NCBI GenBank assembly: GCA_036004685.1
Contig: DASYRE010000006.1
Coordinates: forward strand, 1 to 64,000
Direction of reading: 5' to 3'
DNA length: 64,000 nucleotides
Origin: Candidatus Polarisedimenticolia bacterium
GTDB taxonomy: Bacteria > Acidobacteriota > Polarisedimenticolia > Gp22-AA2 > AA152
Below are positions 18,161-29,764 of this stretch, piece after piece. How positions within the stretch are numbered: position 1 is the first letter of the stretch; each line of letters starts with the position of its first letter. The position numbers were made by a program, and so were the translations under genes. Under the pieces are notes generated by a model. It ran no database searches. It worked only from the letters and a program-made list of their open reading frames with translations, and was not told where the DNA came from.

Positions 18161-19868
18161 GGGCAGGCACTTTCTTGGCGGAGATCTCCCGCTCCACTTG
18201 GGCATTGATCAGGTACTGCTGTCCGATGGCCAGAATGTTATTGACGAGCCAGTATAGCACCAGCCCGCTGGGCAGGTCCTTGAAGAACCAGGTGAACATG
18301 ACCGGCATGAGCATCATGATCCGGCGCTGCGCGGCATCCGGGATGGCGCTTCCCGTCATCACTTGCTGGATAAGCATCGTGATCCCCATGACGATCGGGG
18401 TCACATAATACGGGTCCTTCTTGGACAGATCGGTGATCCAGAAGAGGAACGGGGCGTGCCGGAGCTCGATGGCGCTGTTCAGGAGATTGTAGAAACCCCA
18501 GAGGATCGGAAGCTGCAGCAGGAGCGGCAGACATCCCGTCATCCCGGCGACGGGGTTGACCCCCTCCTTGCTGTAGAGAGCCATCATCTCCTCGTTCATT
18601 TTCTGCCGGCTGCCGACGTCCTTCTTCATCTTGCGGTAACGATCCTTGATCGCCTGCAGCCGCGGCTGGATCTTCTTCATCTTCTCCTGCGTGTGACGCA
18701 TCGACACCGAGGCCTTCTGGGTCAGGGGAAAGAAGGCCAGCCTGATGAAGAAGGTGAGAAGGATGATCGACCATCCCCAGTTCCCCGTGTAGCGGTTGAT
18801 GTGCTGAAGCAGGAAGAAGAGGGCGTGAGCGATCGATCCGAAAAAGCCGAAGTCGACGATTCCCTCGATCCCGAGCTTCAGGCTGGCGAGGAGATTGTAG
18901 TCCTTGGGGCCTACGAACAGGCTCAGCTGGCCGTCCGGCGGAAGTGCGAGACCGAGCGAAAGAAAGTTCTTCTCCCGCCCCTCTTCGAGAATCTGGTGGG
19001 CCCGGACCACGGTGCCCGCCGCGCCTCCCTCGGGGATGAGGATTCCGGCGAAGTAATGATCCTCCAGTCCCGCCCATAGCACGCCTCCCGGCTGCGCCAG
19101 GACCGGTTTCCCTTTCAAGGACTCGCGGGGAAGGCGAACGATGGCTCCGTCCCGTCGAACGACCGCTCGCACGACCTCCGCGCGGTTATGGCTGTTCGAG
19201 GCCAGGCCCTCGTCGGGACCCAGCCCCGCGCCCCAGATGAGGTAGCCTTCCAGCGGAGCCCCGTTGCGCCGGGCGTGGATTTCGAGGCGGACGACGTAGG
19301 AATCCTGGACGAACCGAAGGGTCTTCGTGACGTCGATTCCGGCCCCGTCCGAGTAGTGGAGGGCGACGCGCGTCTCCGCGGCCGTTTCTCCGGGCCCCGT
19401 GTCCATCTCGAACAAGGCGGAGCCGAGCTTTTCGGTGAGCTGGGAGTCGGCGAACTCGAGCCCCAGGGGGAAGCGCTTCACCTTGGCGGAGCCTGGACTC
19501 ACCAGATCCAGTGGCTTCCTCTGATCGTCCGAGTAGCTCTTGAGCTGCCATGCCGTGATCACCGCGCCTTGATTGCTCACTCGGACACGGTACAGAGCCG
19601 TCTCGATCGTTTTCTCCTCAGGCCGCGCCGCTTCCGCGCGCGCCACGATGGGCGACGAGGACGGGGAGGGAGGGGGCGCGCCGGGGCTCGTGTCGGGGGG
19701 AGCGACCGGAGTCGCGGGTGAGGTCTCCGATGGGACCGCCGGGGCTTTCGACGCGGTGACCGGACCGGCCGGAGGCCGGGGCGGCGCGGGAGGGAAGAGG
19801 TAGACGTTCCAGAGGACGATCACTCCAAGAGAGAGCGCGGAGGCGAGAAGCAGTCGTTTGAAGTCCAT
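18153..19868 (-). CDS. yidC: membrane protein insertase YidC
   Basis: 571 residues, Gram-negative-type long form. It has an N-terminal membrane helix (RLLLASALSLGVIVLWNVYLF), a Pro/Ser/Ala-rich linker (~30-75), a large periplasmic beta-super-sandwich domain (~85-340) and a C-terminal Oxa1-type core of five helices with NWGWSIILLTFFIRLAFFPLT. The core includes the hydrophilic-groove Arg region and the HTQEKMKKIQPRLQAIKDRY coiled coil. It inserts and folds inner-membrane proteins with or without SecYEG. Its gene lies 21 bases after yidD. Confidence 0.97.
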   Translation of the reverse strand: MDFKRLLLASALSLGVIVLWNVYLFPPAPPRPPAGPVTASKAPAVPSETSPATPVAPPDTSPGAPPPSPSSSPIVARAEAARPEEKTIETALYRVRVSNQGAVITAWQLKSYSDDQRKPLDLVSPGSAKVKRFPLGLEFADSQLTEKLGSALFEMDTGPGETAAETRVALHYSDGAGIDVTKTLRFVQDSYVVRLEIHARRNGAPLEGYLIWGAGLGPDEGLASNSHNRAEVVRAVVRRDGAIVRLPRESLKGKPVLAQPGGVLWAGLEDHYFAGILIPEGGAAGTVVRAHQILEEGREKNFLSLGLALPPDGQLSLFVGPKDYNLLASLKLGIEGIVDFGFFGSIAHALFFLLQHINRYTGNWGWSIILLTFFIRLAFFPLTQKASVSMRHTQEKMKKIQPRLQAIKDRYRKMKKDVGSRQKMNEEMMALYSKEGVNPVAGMTGCLPLLLQLPILWGFYNLLNSAIELRHAPFLFWITDLSKKDPYYVTPIVMGITMLIQQVMTGSAIPDAAQRRIMMLMPVMFTWFFKDLPSGLVLYWLVNNILAIGQQYLINAQVEREISAKKVPARG

Positions 19869-19889
19869 CGAATTAGGATCGGCCTTTTG

Positions 19890-20108
19890 TCATCTGAGGG
19901 GATCGAATCCGCTTTTGTGAAACGGATGGCAGCTGGCCAGGCGCCGAATCGCCAGCCAGCCGCCCCGCCAAAGCCCGTACCGCTGAATCGCCTGCTCCGC
20001 GTACTCGGAGCAGGTGGGGATGAACCGGCACGCCGACGGAAGCAGAGGGGAGAGGAGCCGGCGATAGATTCGCAGTATCGCGATCGCCGCCTTTTCCCCC
20101 GCCCTCAT
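19890..20108 (-). CDS. yidD: membrane protein insertion efficiency factor YidD
   Basis: 72 residues, usual size. Signature [30 protein letters not shown] with the conserved cysteines and amphipathic helix, then [15 protein letters not shown] and GFDPL. It assists YidC-dependent insertion. The start ATG overlaps the rnpA stop as ATGA. Confidence 0.96.
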   Translation of the reverse strand: MRAGEKAAIAILRIYRRLLSPLLPSACRFIPTCSEYAEQAIQRYGLWRGGWLAIRRLASCHPFHKSGFDPLR

Positions 20109-20464
20109 GGGCGCGCCTCCGGCTCAGCGAACCGGCGAACCCTGCCATCCAGCTCCCTGGAAAGGGATTCCAGGCTCTGCCGGTGAATCCCTCCCTTGGC
20201 GTTGATCACGATGTCGACGGGTGGCAGTTCCACGCGCACTTTCCTGAACCACTCGCGGCAAAGGCGTTTCACCCGGTTGCGCTGGACGGCTCCTCCGATC
20301 CGGCGCGTCACCGTGATGCCGAGCCGGGGCCGGTCAAGATCGTTTTCCAGGAGGAAGAGGGTGAAGCTTCGAGAGGAAATCTTCCGGCCCTGATCGTAAA
20401 TCCGCTGGTATTCGCTGCGCTTCCGGATGCGGTCGGCCGCCGTGAAACTCTGGCGGGAGGTCAA
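20105..20464 (-). CDS. rnpA: ribonuclease P protein component
   Basis: 119 residues from a TTG at 20464 that overlaps the rpmH stop as TTGA. Contains the RNR motif [16 protein letters not shown] and the N-terminal [20 protein letters not shown]. It binds the 5' leader of pre-tRNA and the RNase P RNA. The open frame continues far upstream through rpmH and the origin region in a frame without homology, so a longer N-terminal extension is possible but unlikely. Confidence 0.94.
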   Translation of the reverse strand: MTSRQSFTAADRIRKRSEYQRIYDQGRKISSRSFTLFLLENDLDRPRLGITVTRRIGGAVQRNRVKRLCREWFRKVRVELPPVDIVINAKGGIHRQSLESLSRELDGRVRRFAEPEARP

Positions 20465-20595
20465 ACTGCCAGCCTTTTCCGTCCCTTCCGCCGGCGGCGC
20501 TTCAAAACTTCGCGGCCGTCCTGAGTGCTCATGCGCTTGAGAAAGCCGTGAGTTTTCTTGCGACGCCGATTGTTGGGCTGAAAGGTGCGCTTCAT
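20461..20595 (-). CDS. rpmH: 50S ribosomal protein L34
   Basis: 44 residues, [20 protein letters not shown] at the start and [13 protein letters not shown] at the end, exactly the L34 pattern. First gene of the rpmH-rnpA-yidD-yidC-jag operon, with a good promoter at 20644-20674. Confidence 0.98.
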   Translation of the reverse strand: MKRTFQPNNRRRKKTHGFLKRMSTQDGREVLKRRRRKGRKRLAV

Positions 20596-20643
20596 GCATT
20601 CTCCCGCGCGCTGGCTGAATCGTAAGCTTTGCTCGAAATTCGG

Positions 20644-20674
20644 ATGCTACCCGACCGGCGAGACGCCTGTCAAG
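20644..20674 (-). promoter_or_regulatory. promoter of rpmH operon
   Basis: On the minus strand TTGACA (20674-20669), then an 18- to 19-base spacer and TAGCAT (20649-20644). The start would be near 20637, giving a ~40-base leader to the rpmH ATG. Confidence 0.65.
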
Positions 20675-20737
20675 ACAGCGGGATGGCACGCGTCGCGCGA
20701 CGTCGAGAAATTTTCTTGCGTGATCGAATATTCCGTA

Positions 20738-20746
20738 TGCTATAGT
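20738..20746 (+). promoter_or_regulatory. extended -10 promoter, candidate for dnaA
   Basis: TGC-TATAGT reads towards dnaA. The only -35-like match is TTGCGT at 19-base spacing. It would give a ~400-base leader passing through the DnaA boxes, allowing autoregulation. Confidence 0.4.
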
Positions 20747-21032
20747 GCGCCGCCACAGCAATCGATCCACAATTGATGAGGCCCCCATCGCGCAACACGC
20801 GACGGGCATTTCTCTTCGAGGCCGCTTTTCGAGAGGGTACTCGAATGGGGATTCGTCTTGCTTAAAATCATCGAGGCTCGGCTCCGTCACGCGTTCGTTA
20901 CAATATTTTTGTCCGTCCCCCGACGCACCACCACCCGTAGCGGTACGGGGGATCCGGTTGACATAAGTGTGTTCGCAGCCTCGGCGGGATATCCATAACA
21001 TGCTCCATCGAAAGGCTTTGGGACGCCCGCTG

Positions 21033-21052
21033 TTTTCCACAACTGTGGAAAA
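21033..21052. promoter_or_regulatory. inverted pair of DnaA boxes
   Basis: TTTTCCACA (21033-21041) and its exact inverse TGTGGAAAA (21044-21052) are separated by two bases, forming a 20-base perfect palindrome about 100 bases before dnaA. Each matches the DnaA-box consensus TTWTNCACA. Confidence 0.85.
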
Positions 21053-21150
21053 CTTGTTGAGAACTTCCGAAGACCCCGCGCTAGGTCGAGTGATGACAAC
21101 ATCTTCCCCAGTGTTTATCCCGTAACCAGTCCCGCGTAGGGTGGAAAGCC

Positions 21151-22476
21151 ATGAAACTCTGGGAACAGGTACTGGAAAGAGTCGAGCCGAAGGTCAACAG
21201 CCAGAGCTTCGACACGTGGTTGAAACCGACTCTGCAAGTCTCGCTCACGGACGGGACCTTGGAGGTCGAAGTCCCGAACGTCGTCTTCGCCGAATGGATC
21301 AGCAGCCATTTCCTTCCGGTCATCCGTGAAACGATCAGCGAGATCCGCCCGGGGGATCTCGCTATCCTGTTCAAGGCCCGCCAGGAGGCGAGCGAGCCGC
21401 CGCCGGCCCCCGCCGAGCGTTTCCTGCGCCGCCGGCCCCCCTCCGCGGCCCCCGCCGGCGCGTCGGGTCTGACTCTCCGGTACACTTTCGACAACTTCGT
21501 CGTGAGCTCCTCGAACCAGTTCGCGCACGCCGCCGCCAAGGCCATCGCCGAGCAGCCATCCATGAACTACAACCCGCTTTACATCTATGGCGGCGTCGGC
21601 CTCGGAAAGACCCACCTCATGCACGCGGTCGGAAATCACCTGGCGAAGCACCGTCCCGAGCTGCGGCAACGATACCTTTCGACCGAGAACTTCATGAATG
21701 AACTCATCAATGCGATCCGCTTCGAGAAGACCCTGGACTTCAAGGAAAAGTATCGGAACATCGATCTTCTGTTGATCGACGACATCCAGTTCCTGGCGGG
21801 CAAGGAAAGGACCCAAGAGGAGTTCTTTCACACCTTCAACGCGCTGTACGAGTCGCAGAAACAGATCGTGATCACGTCCGACTGCCCTCCGCGCCAGATT
21901 CCGACGCTCGAAGAGCGCCTGCGCTCCCGTTTCGAGTGGGGGCTCATGGCCGACATCCAGCCGCCGGACCTGGAGACGAAGATCGCCATTCTCCGCAAGA
22001 AAGCGGAGGCCGAAAGGGTCGAGCTGCCCCAGGACGTCGCGTTCTTCATCTCCAGCAAGATCAAGTCGAACATCCGCGAGCTCGAGGGATCCCTCGTGCG
22101 CCTCGTCGCTTTCTCCTCCCTGACGGGCCGGCGCATCGATCTGGAAATGGCCAAGGAGACCCTCAAGGACCTTCTCGAGGACAAGAATCGCGGCGTGACG
22201 GCGGAAGCGATCCAGAAGCTCGTCGCGAACTACTTCAAGATCAAGCCGGCGGACCTCAAGTCGAAGAACAACGCCCACTCCATCTCCTTTCCGCGGCAGG
22301 TGGCGATGTATCTGTGCAAGCAGCTCACCGACAGCTCCTTGCCCGCCATCGGCCAGATCTTCGGAGGAAAGCACCATTCGACGGTGATTCACGCGATCCG
22401 GAAGATCAACGCCCGGCGCGAGACCGACAAGGATTTCGACAGGCTCCTCAAGAGCTTCATGGAATCGTTCGAATGA
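21151..22476 (+). CDS. dnaA: chromosomal replication initiator DnaA
   Basis: 441 residues. Domain I (MKLWEQVLERVEPKVNSQSFDTWLKP), a Pro-rich linker (~80-105), then the AAA+ domain with Walker A GGVGLGKT (~147-154), Walker B LLLIDDIQFLAGKERTQEEFF and sensor/arginine finger in LEERLRSRFEWGL. Domain IV has the DNA-binding signature GGKHHSTVIHAIRKI. It unwinds oriC as an ATP filament. GGTGGAAAG precedes the ATG. Entirely typical. Confidence 0.98.
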   Translation: MKLWEQVLERVEPKVNSQSFDTWLKPTLQVSLTDGTLEVEVPNVVFAEWISSHFLPVIRETISEIRPGDLAILFKARQEASEPPPAPAERFLRRRPPSAAPAGASGLTLRYTFDNFVVSSSNQFAHAAAKAIAEQPSMNYNPLYIYGGVGLGKTHLMHAVGNHLAKHRPELRQRYLSTENFMNELINAIRFEKTLDFKEKYRNIDLLLIDDIQFLAGKERTQEEFFHTFNALYESQKQIVITSDCPPRQIPTLEERLRSRFEWGLMADIQPPDLETKIAILRKKAEAERVELPQDVAFFISSKIKSNIRELEGSLVRLVAFSSLTGRRIDLEMAKETLKDLLEDKNRGVTAEAIQKLVANYFKIKPADLKSKNNAHSISFPRQVAMYLCKQLTDSSLPAIGQIFGGKHHSTVIHAIRKINARRETDKDFDRLLKSFMESFE

Positions 22477-22668
22477 GTTCGAGCGCATTGTGCGAAAGCG
22501 GCGGAGAATTTCCTGTTGAAAACCGCGAAGCCGGAAGGACTCCGGGAAATCCTCAGGTTTGGATCGGTTCTTCCACAGGCTGCCCCCCGGCCGCGGCCGG
22601 CCCAAGCCTCTTGGAGCATGCGAGATCCGAAGATCGGAGCGCCGTGCACAGGCACTACAAGAACTACT

Positions 22669-22693
22669 GGTTTTGTGATATATCAAGAAAACC
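22669..22693. promoter_or_regulatory. 25-base near-palindrome upstream of dnaN
   Basis: GGTTTT-g-TGATATATCA-ag-AAAACC: a perfect 10-base central palindrome flanked by inverted GGTTTT/AAAACC arms, ending 14 bases before the dnaN ATG. It could be an operator or a hairpin in the leader. The rest of the 231-base dnaA-dnaN gap shows only a weak DnaA-box-like TTCTTCCACA. Confidence 0.55.
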
Positions 22694-22707
22694 TTTGAGG
22701 AGCAGCC

Positions 22708-23817
22708 ATGGAGTTCACGGTCCGGCGGGAGGATCTTTTGAAAGAGCTCCAGCGCCTGCAGGGCGTCGTGGAGAAGAAGAACACCATTCCGATCCTCTCC
22801 AACACGTTCCTTTCGGCGAATAAGGACGAGCTCGAGCTGGTCGCCACGGATCTGGAGCTGGGAATCCGCACGTCCACGCGGGCGAAGGTCTCCGCGCCCG
22901 GGGCGATCACGCTTTCCTCGAAGAAGATCTTCGAAATCGTCCGGCTCCTGCCCGAGGACGACGTCAAGTTCCGGGTCGAGGACAACCACTGGGTGCAGCT
23001 CACCTGCGCGCGTTCCAGGTTCCGAATCGTCGGCATGCCGAAGGACGAGTTCCCCTCCCTCCCTTCCTACGACTTCACCCGCGCCGTGCCGATCGATTTG
23101 AAGACGCTCAAGGCGATGGTGGGCAAGGTCCTGTTCGCCACGACCTCCGACGACACCCGTTATCCGCTCCAGGGAATCCTCGTCCTCCTCGGTCCGGAGG
23201 GCCTGACCCTGGTGGCGACCGACGGCCACCGGCTCGCCTGCATCAAGGGGAAGGCGGCCCGGAAGCCCGTCGAAAAGGAGATCCGCGTCATCGTGCCGAG
23301 AAAGACGCTGGCGGAGATCTCCCGCATCGACTGGGAAGGCGCGGAGGAGATCCTCTTCGGGGTCCACGAGAATCGCGCCTTTTGGAGGACCGATCGGGTC
23401 ACCCTGGCCTCGAACACCGTCGAGGGGGTTTTCCCGGCTTATGAGAAGGTCATTCCCAAGGAGAACGACAAGATTCTCGAGCTGAACGTGCAGCATTTCA
23501 CCGACGCGGTGCGAAGAGTGTCTCTGCTTTCCAACGAACGATCCCGGGCCGTCAAGATCGCGCTCCAGCCCGGGAGGATCGAAATCTCCTCGAGCAACCC
23601 GGAGATGGGGGAAGCCCGCGAAAACATCGAAGTCGGATACCGCGGCGCGGAGATGGAGATCGGGTTCAACGCCCGGTACCTTCTCGATTTCCTCGGCGCC
23701 GTGGGCGACGAAAAGATTTCGCTGCATCTGAAGGACGAGCAGACGCAGGGCATGATGACTCCTCTGACGGCCCCGGAATGGGACTACCGCTACGTCGTCA
23801 TGCCGATGCGAATCTGA
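22708..23817 (+). CDS. dnaN: DNA polymerase III beta sliding clamp
   Basis: 369 residues, three DnaN domains in a row. Starts MEFTVRREDLLKELQRLQGVVEKKNTIPIL, has the middle-domain DTRYPLQGILVLLG and GHRLA, and ends with WDYRYVVMPMRI, the C-terminal strand near the protein-binding cleft. It encircles DNA and tethers polymerase III. GAGGAG lies upstream of the ATG. recF, often next, is not in this window. Confidence 0.98.
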   Translation: MEFTVRREDLLKELQRLQGVVEKKNTIPILSNTFLSANKDELELVATDLELGIRTSTRAKVSAPGAITLSSKKIFEIVRLLPEDDVKFRVEDNHWVQLTCARSRFRIVGMPKDEFPSLPSYDFTRAVPIDLKTLKAMVGKVLFATTSDDTRYPLQGILVLLGPEGLTLVATDGHRLACIKGKAARKPVEKEIRVIVPRKTLAEISRIDWEGAEEILFGVHENRAFWRTDRVTLASNTVEGVFPAYEKVIPKENDKILELNVQHFTDAVRRVSLLSNERSRAVKIALQPGRIEISSSNPEMGEARENIEVGYRGAEMEIGFNARYLLDFLGAVGDEKISLHLKDEQTQGMMTPLTAPEWDYRYVVMPMRI

Positions 23818-23850
23818 AGCGGGGCCGCTGTTTTCCTCGTTTTTCCCTCC

Positions 23851-23879
23851 TTGTGGCATCCTTCTGCGTGTGTTAAAAT
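23851..23879 (+). promoter_or_regulatory. promoter upstream of gyrB
   Basis: TTGTGG (23851-23856), 17-base spacer, TAAAAT (23874-23879) with TGT before the -10 (extended -10). Predicted start ~23886, leaving a ~270-base leader to the chosen gyrB start. Confidence 0.55.
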
Positions 23880-23900
23880 TACGTCGTTTCCGAGGGGGCG

Positions 23901-23929
23901 TCTCCCCGCCGTAGGAAGAAACGGGGAGA
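23901..23929 (+). promoter_or_regulatory. hairpin in gyrB leader
   Basis: TCTCCCCG (23901-23908) pairs with CGGGGAGA (23922-23929) around a 13-base loop, some 15 bases after the predicted transcription start. No U-run follows, so it is not a simple terminator. Confidence 0.45.
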
Positions 23930-24096
23930 GCGCCGATAGCTCTCGCAAGTTAAAGTAAACAATAAGTTTGTCAAGGGCGCCCACAATCGAGCTTTCCGGG
24001 TGATTCTGCCCTCCAATCGTTTGCCGGCTCGGGCCCGGACGAGGCGGAAAGCATCTTGATGTTCGAGCGCGACTCAACCCACCGCTCCGCGTATGA

Positions 24097-26565
<2,469 letters not shown>

Positions 26566-26570
26566 TCCCC

Positions 26571-29015
26571 ATGGACGACACCACCACCCAGTCCCCCGAC
26601 GAGAAGATCCCGGTCAATATCGAGGACGAGATGCGCAGGTCCTACCTGGACTATGCCATGTCGGTCATCATCGGCCGGGCCCTGCCCGACGTCCGGGACG
26701 GCTTCAAGCCGGTGCATCGACGGGCCCTCTACGCGATGCACGAGCTCAAGAACGACCACGACAAGCCCTACAAGAAATCGGCCCGTATCGTGGGGGACGT
26801 CATCGGCAAGTTCCACCCGCACGGCGAAGCGGCGGTCTACGACACGATCGTCCGGATGGCGCAGGAGTTCTCGCTGCGGTATCCGCTCGTCGACGGGCAG
26901 GGGAACTTCGGATCGGTGGACGGCGATCCGCCGGCCGCGATGCGCTACACCGAGATCCGGATGGCGAAGCTCGCCCACGAGATGCTGGCGGACATCGAGA
27001 AGAACACTGTCGATCTCGGGCCGAATTACGACGCCTCGCTCACCGAGCCACTGGTCCTGCCGAGCCGCTTCCCGAACCTTCTGGTGAACGGGTCCTCCGG
27101 AATCGCCGTCGGCATGGCCACGAACATCCCGCCTCACAATCTGACCGAGGTCAGCGACGCCGTCATCGCGACGATCAAGAATCCGGAGATCACCATCGAC
27201 GAGCTCATGCAGATGATTCCCGGCCCCGATTTTCCGACCGCCGGATTCATCTGCGGCCGCGAGGGGATCCGCCAAGCCTACAAGACGGGCCGGGGGATCC
27301 TGCAGATGCGGGCCCGGGCGAACATCGAGGAGGGCCGCGGGGGCAAGACCCGCATCGTCGTCACCGAGATTCCCTATCAGGTCAACAAGGCGAGGCTGGT
27401 CGAGCAGATCGCGACCCTCGTCACCGATAAGAGGATCGAGGGGATCGCCGACATCCGGGACGAGTCGAACCGCGAAGGGATTCGAGTCGTCCTCGATCTC
27501 AAGCGCGGGGAGATCGCCGACGTCATCCTGAACAACCTGTTCAAGTACACGCAGATGCAGGAGACTTTCGGAGTGATCTTCCTGGCGATCGTGCACAACC
27601 AGCCGCGCGTCCTGAACCTCCGCGAGCTGATCGATCACTTCATCGAGCACCGTCACGAGGTCATCGTCCGGAGGACCCGGTTCGATCTGGAGCGGGCCGA
27701 GGAGAGGGCCCACATCCTCGAGGGACTCAAGATCGCCCTCGATCATCTCGACGAGATGATCGCCCTGATCCGGGCGGCCAAGACGCCGGGCGAGGCCAAA
27801 GAAGCGATGCGGCTTCGCTTCAAGCTCTCCGACGTGCAGGCCCAGGCGATTCTCGATCTGCGGCTGCAGAAGCTCACCGGCCTGGAGCGTCAGAAGGTCC
27901 TCGACGAGTACGCCGAGACCCTGAAGCTCATTGCCCGCCTGAAGGAGATCCTGGGGAACGATCGGCTGGTCAAGGAGCTGATCATCGAGGAGCTCCAGGA
28001 GATTCGGAAGACCTTCGGAGACGGCCGGAGAACCCAGATCATCGATCGGGTCGACGAAATCTCGGTCGAGGAGCTCATCGCCGAGGAGGAGATGGTGGTG
28101 ACCCTCACCCACTCGGGGTACATCAAGCGAAGCCCGCTGGTCGTGTACCGTTCCCAGCAGCGCGGCGGCAAGGGGCGGATCGGCATGACCGTCCGGGACG
28201 AAGACTTCGTCGAGCACCTTTTCATCGCCTCAACCCACGACTATTTCCTGATTTTCACGAACAAGGGGCGGGTGCACTGGCTGAAGGTCCACGAGATCCC
28301 CCAGATCGGCGTCGCGGCCAAGGGCAAGGCCCTGGTCAACTTCATCGGAATGTCGGAAGGGGAGAAGATGGCGGCGCTCATCGCCACGAAGAACTTCCCC
28401 GACGACCGCTACGTAGTGCTGACGACCACGCGGGGGACGGTGAAGAAGACCGCCCTGTCGGCCTTCTCCCATCCCCGCTCCGGCGGAATCATCGCCCTGT
28501 CGATCGACGAGGGGGACTCGCTCCTGGACGCCAAGATCACCGACGGCAAGGCGGATCTCTTCCTGGCCAGCAACCACGGGAAGGCGATCCGCTTCCCGGA
28601 GACGGAAGTCCGCCCCATGGGCCGCGGCGCGTACGGCGTCCGCGGGATGTTGCTCCGGGAAGGGGACTTCCTGGTGGAGATGGACGCCATCCGCGGAGTC
28701 GGGTACGTCTTGACGGTGACCGAGAAGGGCCTGGGAAAGCGGACCCCGGTCAGCGAATACCGGGTCCAGGGACGGGGCGGCATGGGAATCATCAACATCC
28801 GGACGATTCCCAAGGGAGGCAGCGTCATCGCCGTGAGCGTCGTGACCGACGACGACCAGATCATGGTGGTGACGCAATTCGGGATGATGATTCGGATGGC
28901 GGTGAGCGGCATCAGCGTCCATGGGCGGGACACTCAGGGAGTGCGCATCATCCACCTGGACGAGGGCGATTCCGTCGTGGCCGTCGCCAAGGTGGTGGAA
29001 AAGGAAGCGGAATAG
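26571..29015 (+). CDS. gyrA: DNA gyrase subunit A
   Basis: 814 residues. N-terminal breakage-reunion domain with [24 protein letters not shown] and the catalytic tyrosine Y126 in [10 protein letters not shown]; the coiled coil is followed by a six-bladed C-terminal domain containing the gyrase-specific box [10 protein letters not shown] (~525), which distinguishes it from ParC. In the quinolone region, [10 protein letters not shown], the residue matching E. coli Ser83 is Ala and Asp82 is Glu. No separate ribosome-binding site: coupled to gyrB. Confidence 0.98.
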   Translation: MDDTTTQSPDEKIPVNIEDEMRRSYLDYAMSVIIGRALPDVRDGFKPVHRRALYAMHELKNDHDKPYKKSARIVGDVIGKFHPHGEAAVYDTIVRMAQEFSLRYPLVDGQGNFGSVDGDPPAAMRYTEIRMAKLAHEMLADIEKNTVDLGPNYDASLTEPLVLPSRFPNLLVNGSSGIAVGMATNIPPHNLTEVSDAVIATIKNPEITIDELMQMIPGPDFPTAGFICGREGIRQAYKTGRGILQMRARANIEEGRGGKTRIVVTEIPYQVNKARLVEQIATLVTDKRIEGIADIRDESNREGIRVVLDLKRGEIADVILNNLFKYTQMQETFGVIFLAIVHNQPRVLNLRELIDHFIEHRHEVIVRRTRFDLERAEERAHILEGLKIALDHLDEMIALIRAAKTPGEAKEAMRLRFKLSDVQAQAILDLRLQKLTGLERQKVLDEYAETLKLIARLKEILGNDRLVKELIIEELQEIRKTFGDGRRTQIIDRVDEISVEELIAEEEMVVTLTHSGYIKRSPLVVYRSQQRGGKGRIGMTVRDEDFVEHLFIASTHDYFLIFTNKGRVHWLKVHEIPQIGVAAKGKALVNFIGMSEGEKMAALIATKNFPDDRYVVLTTTRGTVKKTALSAFSHPRSGGIIALSIDEGDSLLDAKITDGKADLFLASNHGKAIRFPETEVRPMGRGAYGVRGMLLREGDFLVEMDAIRGVGYVLTVTEKGLGKRTPVSEYRVQGRGGMGIINIRTIPKGGSVIAVSVVTDDDQIMVVTQFGMMIRMAVSGISVHGRDTQGVRIIHLDEGDSVVAVAKVVEKEAE

Positions 29016-29043
29016 TCCCGGCAGCCCGGGACGGGAGTGAACC

Positions 29044-29703
29044 ATGAAATTCTTCATCGATTCGGCAAACATTCAGGAGATTCGGAAAGCGGCGAGCTGG
29101 GGAATCCTCGACGGGGTGACCACGAACCCCTCGCTGGTGGCCAAGGAAGGACGCGATTTCACCGAGATTCTCCGGGAAATCTGCTCGGTCGTGGCGGGGC
29201 CGGTCAGCGCCGAGGTGGTTAGCACGACCACCGAGGAAATGGTGAAGGAGGGACGGGAGCTTTCCCGGGTCGCCAAGAACATCACCGTCAAGATCCCCTG
29301 CATCCCCGACGGCATCCCCGCGATCAAGACGCTGTCGGGCGAGGGCATCGCCGTGAACGTGACGCTGATCTTCTCGGCGCCTCAGGCGCTGATCGCGGCC
29401 AAGGCGGGGGCCACGTTCGTGAGCCCCTTCGTGGGCCGCCTGGACGACATCAGCTCGGTGGGCATGGACCTGGTGCGGCAGATCCGGACGATCTTCGTCA
29501 ATTACCGGTTCCCCACGCAGGTCCTGGCCGCGAGCATCCGGAATCCGCTCCATGTCGTGGACGCGGCGATGGCGGGAGCCGACATCGCGACGATGCCCTT
29601 CGCGGTGATCGAGGCGCTGCTGAGACATCCTCTCACCGACAGCGGCCTGAAGCGGTTCCTGGAGGATTGGCAGAAGCTGCCGCGGCCGTCTCGCAAGGGC
29701 TGA
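29044..29703 (+). CDS. transaldolase / fructose-6-phosphate aldolase family protein
   Basis: 219 residues, short-form transaldolase (MipB/TalC group). [31 protein letters not shown] at the N-terminus, catalytic Schiff-base lysine in NITVKIPCI (~85), and [12 protein letters not shown]. It acts in the non-oxidative pentose phosphate pathway or in F6P aldol cleavage. GGGAG precedes the ATG 28 bases after gyrA. Confidence 0.95.
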   Translation: MKFFIDSANIQEIRKAASWGILDGVTTNPSLVAKEGRDFTEILREICSVVAGPVSAEVVSTTTEEMVKEGRELSRVAKNITVKIPCIPDGIPAIKTLSGEGIAVNVTLIFSAPQALIAAKAGATFVSPFVGRLDDISSVGMDLVRQIRTIFVNYRFPTQVLAASIRNPLHVVDAAMAGADIATMPFAVIEALLRHPLTDSGLKRFLEDWQKLPRPSRKG

Positions 29704-29764
29704 ACGCCTCGTCCGGGCCACGGCTCCGGCCGCGGCGCCCGTCCCTTCCCGTCGGGGGATCCCG

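Larger units (their letters stand above)
20596..21150. other. oriC: putative chromosomal replication origin region (oriC)
   Basis: 555-base non-coding gap between divergent rpmH and dnaA, the standard place for bacterial oriC. It holds an inverted pair of strong DnaA boxes at 21033-21052 and weaker 7-of-9 matches at 20763-20771 (CGATCCACA) and 20989-20997 (ATATCCATA). An A/T-rich patch lies at 20898-20913 (gttacaatatttttgt), a candidate unwinding element. Divergent promoters lie near 20644-20746. Confidence 0.75.

Noticed and set aside
20958-20995. TTGACA in front of dnaA as a -35
   Set aside because: No -10 at 15-19 bases; the next TAT-type hexamer is 24 bases away.
20465-21040. Upstream extension of the rnpA frame through rpmH and the origin
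   Set aside because: No similarity in the extra residues; rpmH in another frame is certain and the TTGA overlap gives a normal rnpA length.
23818-23834. AGCGGGGCCGCT followed by TTTT after dnaN as a terminator
   Set aside because: The palindrome leaves almost no loop, so the usable stem is only about 4 bp; too weak to call.
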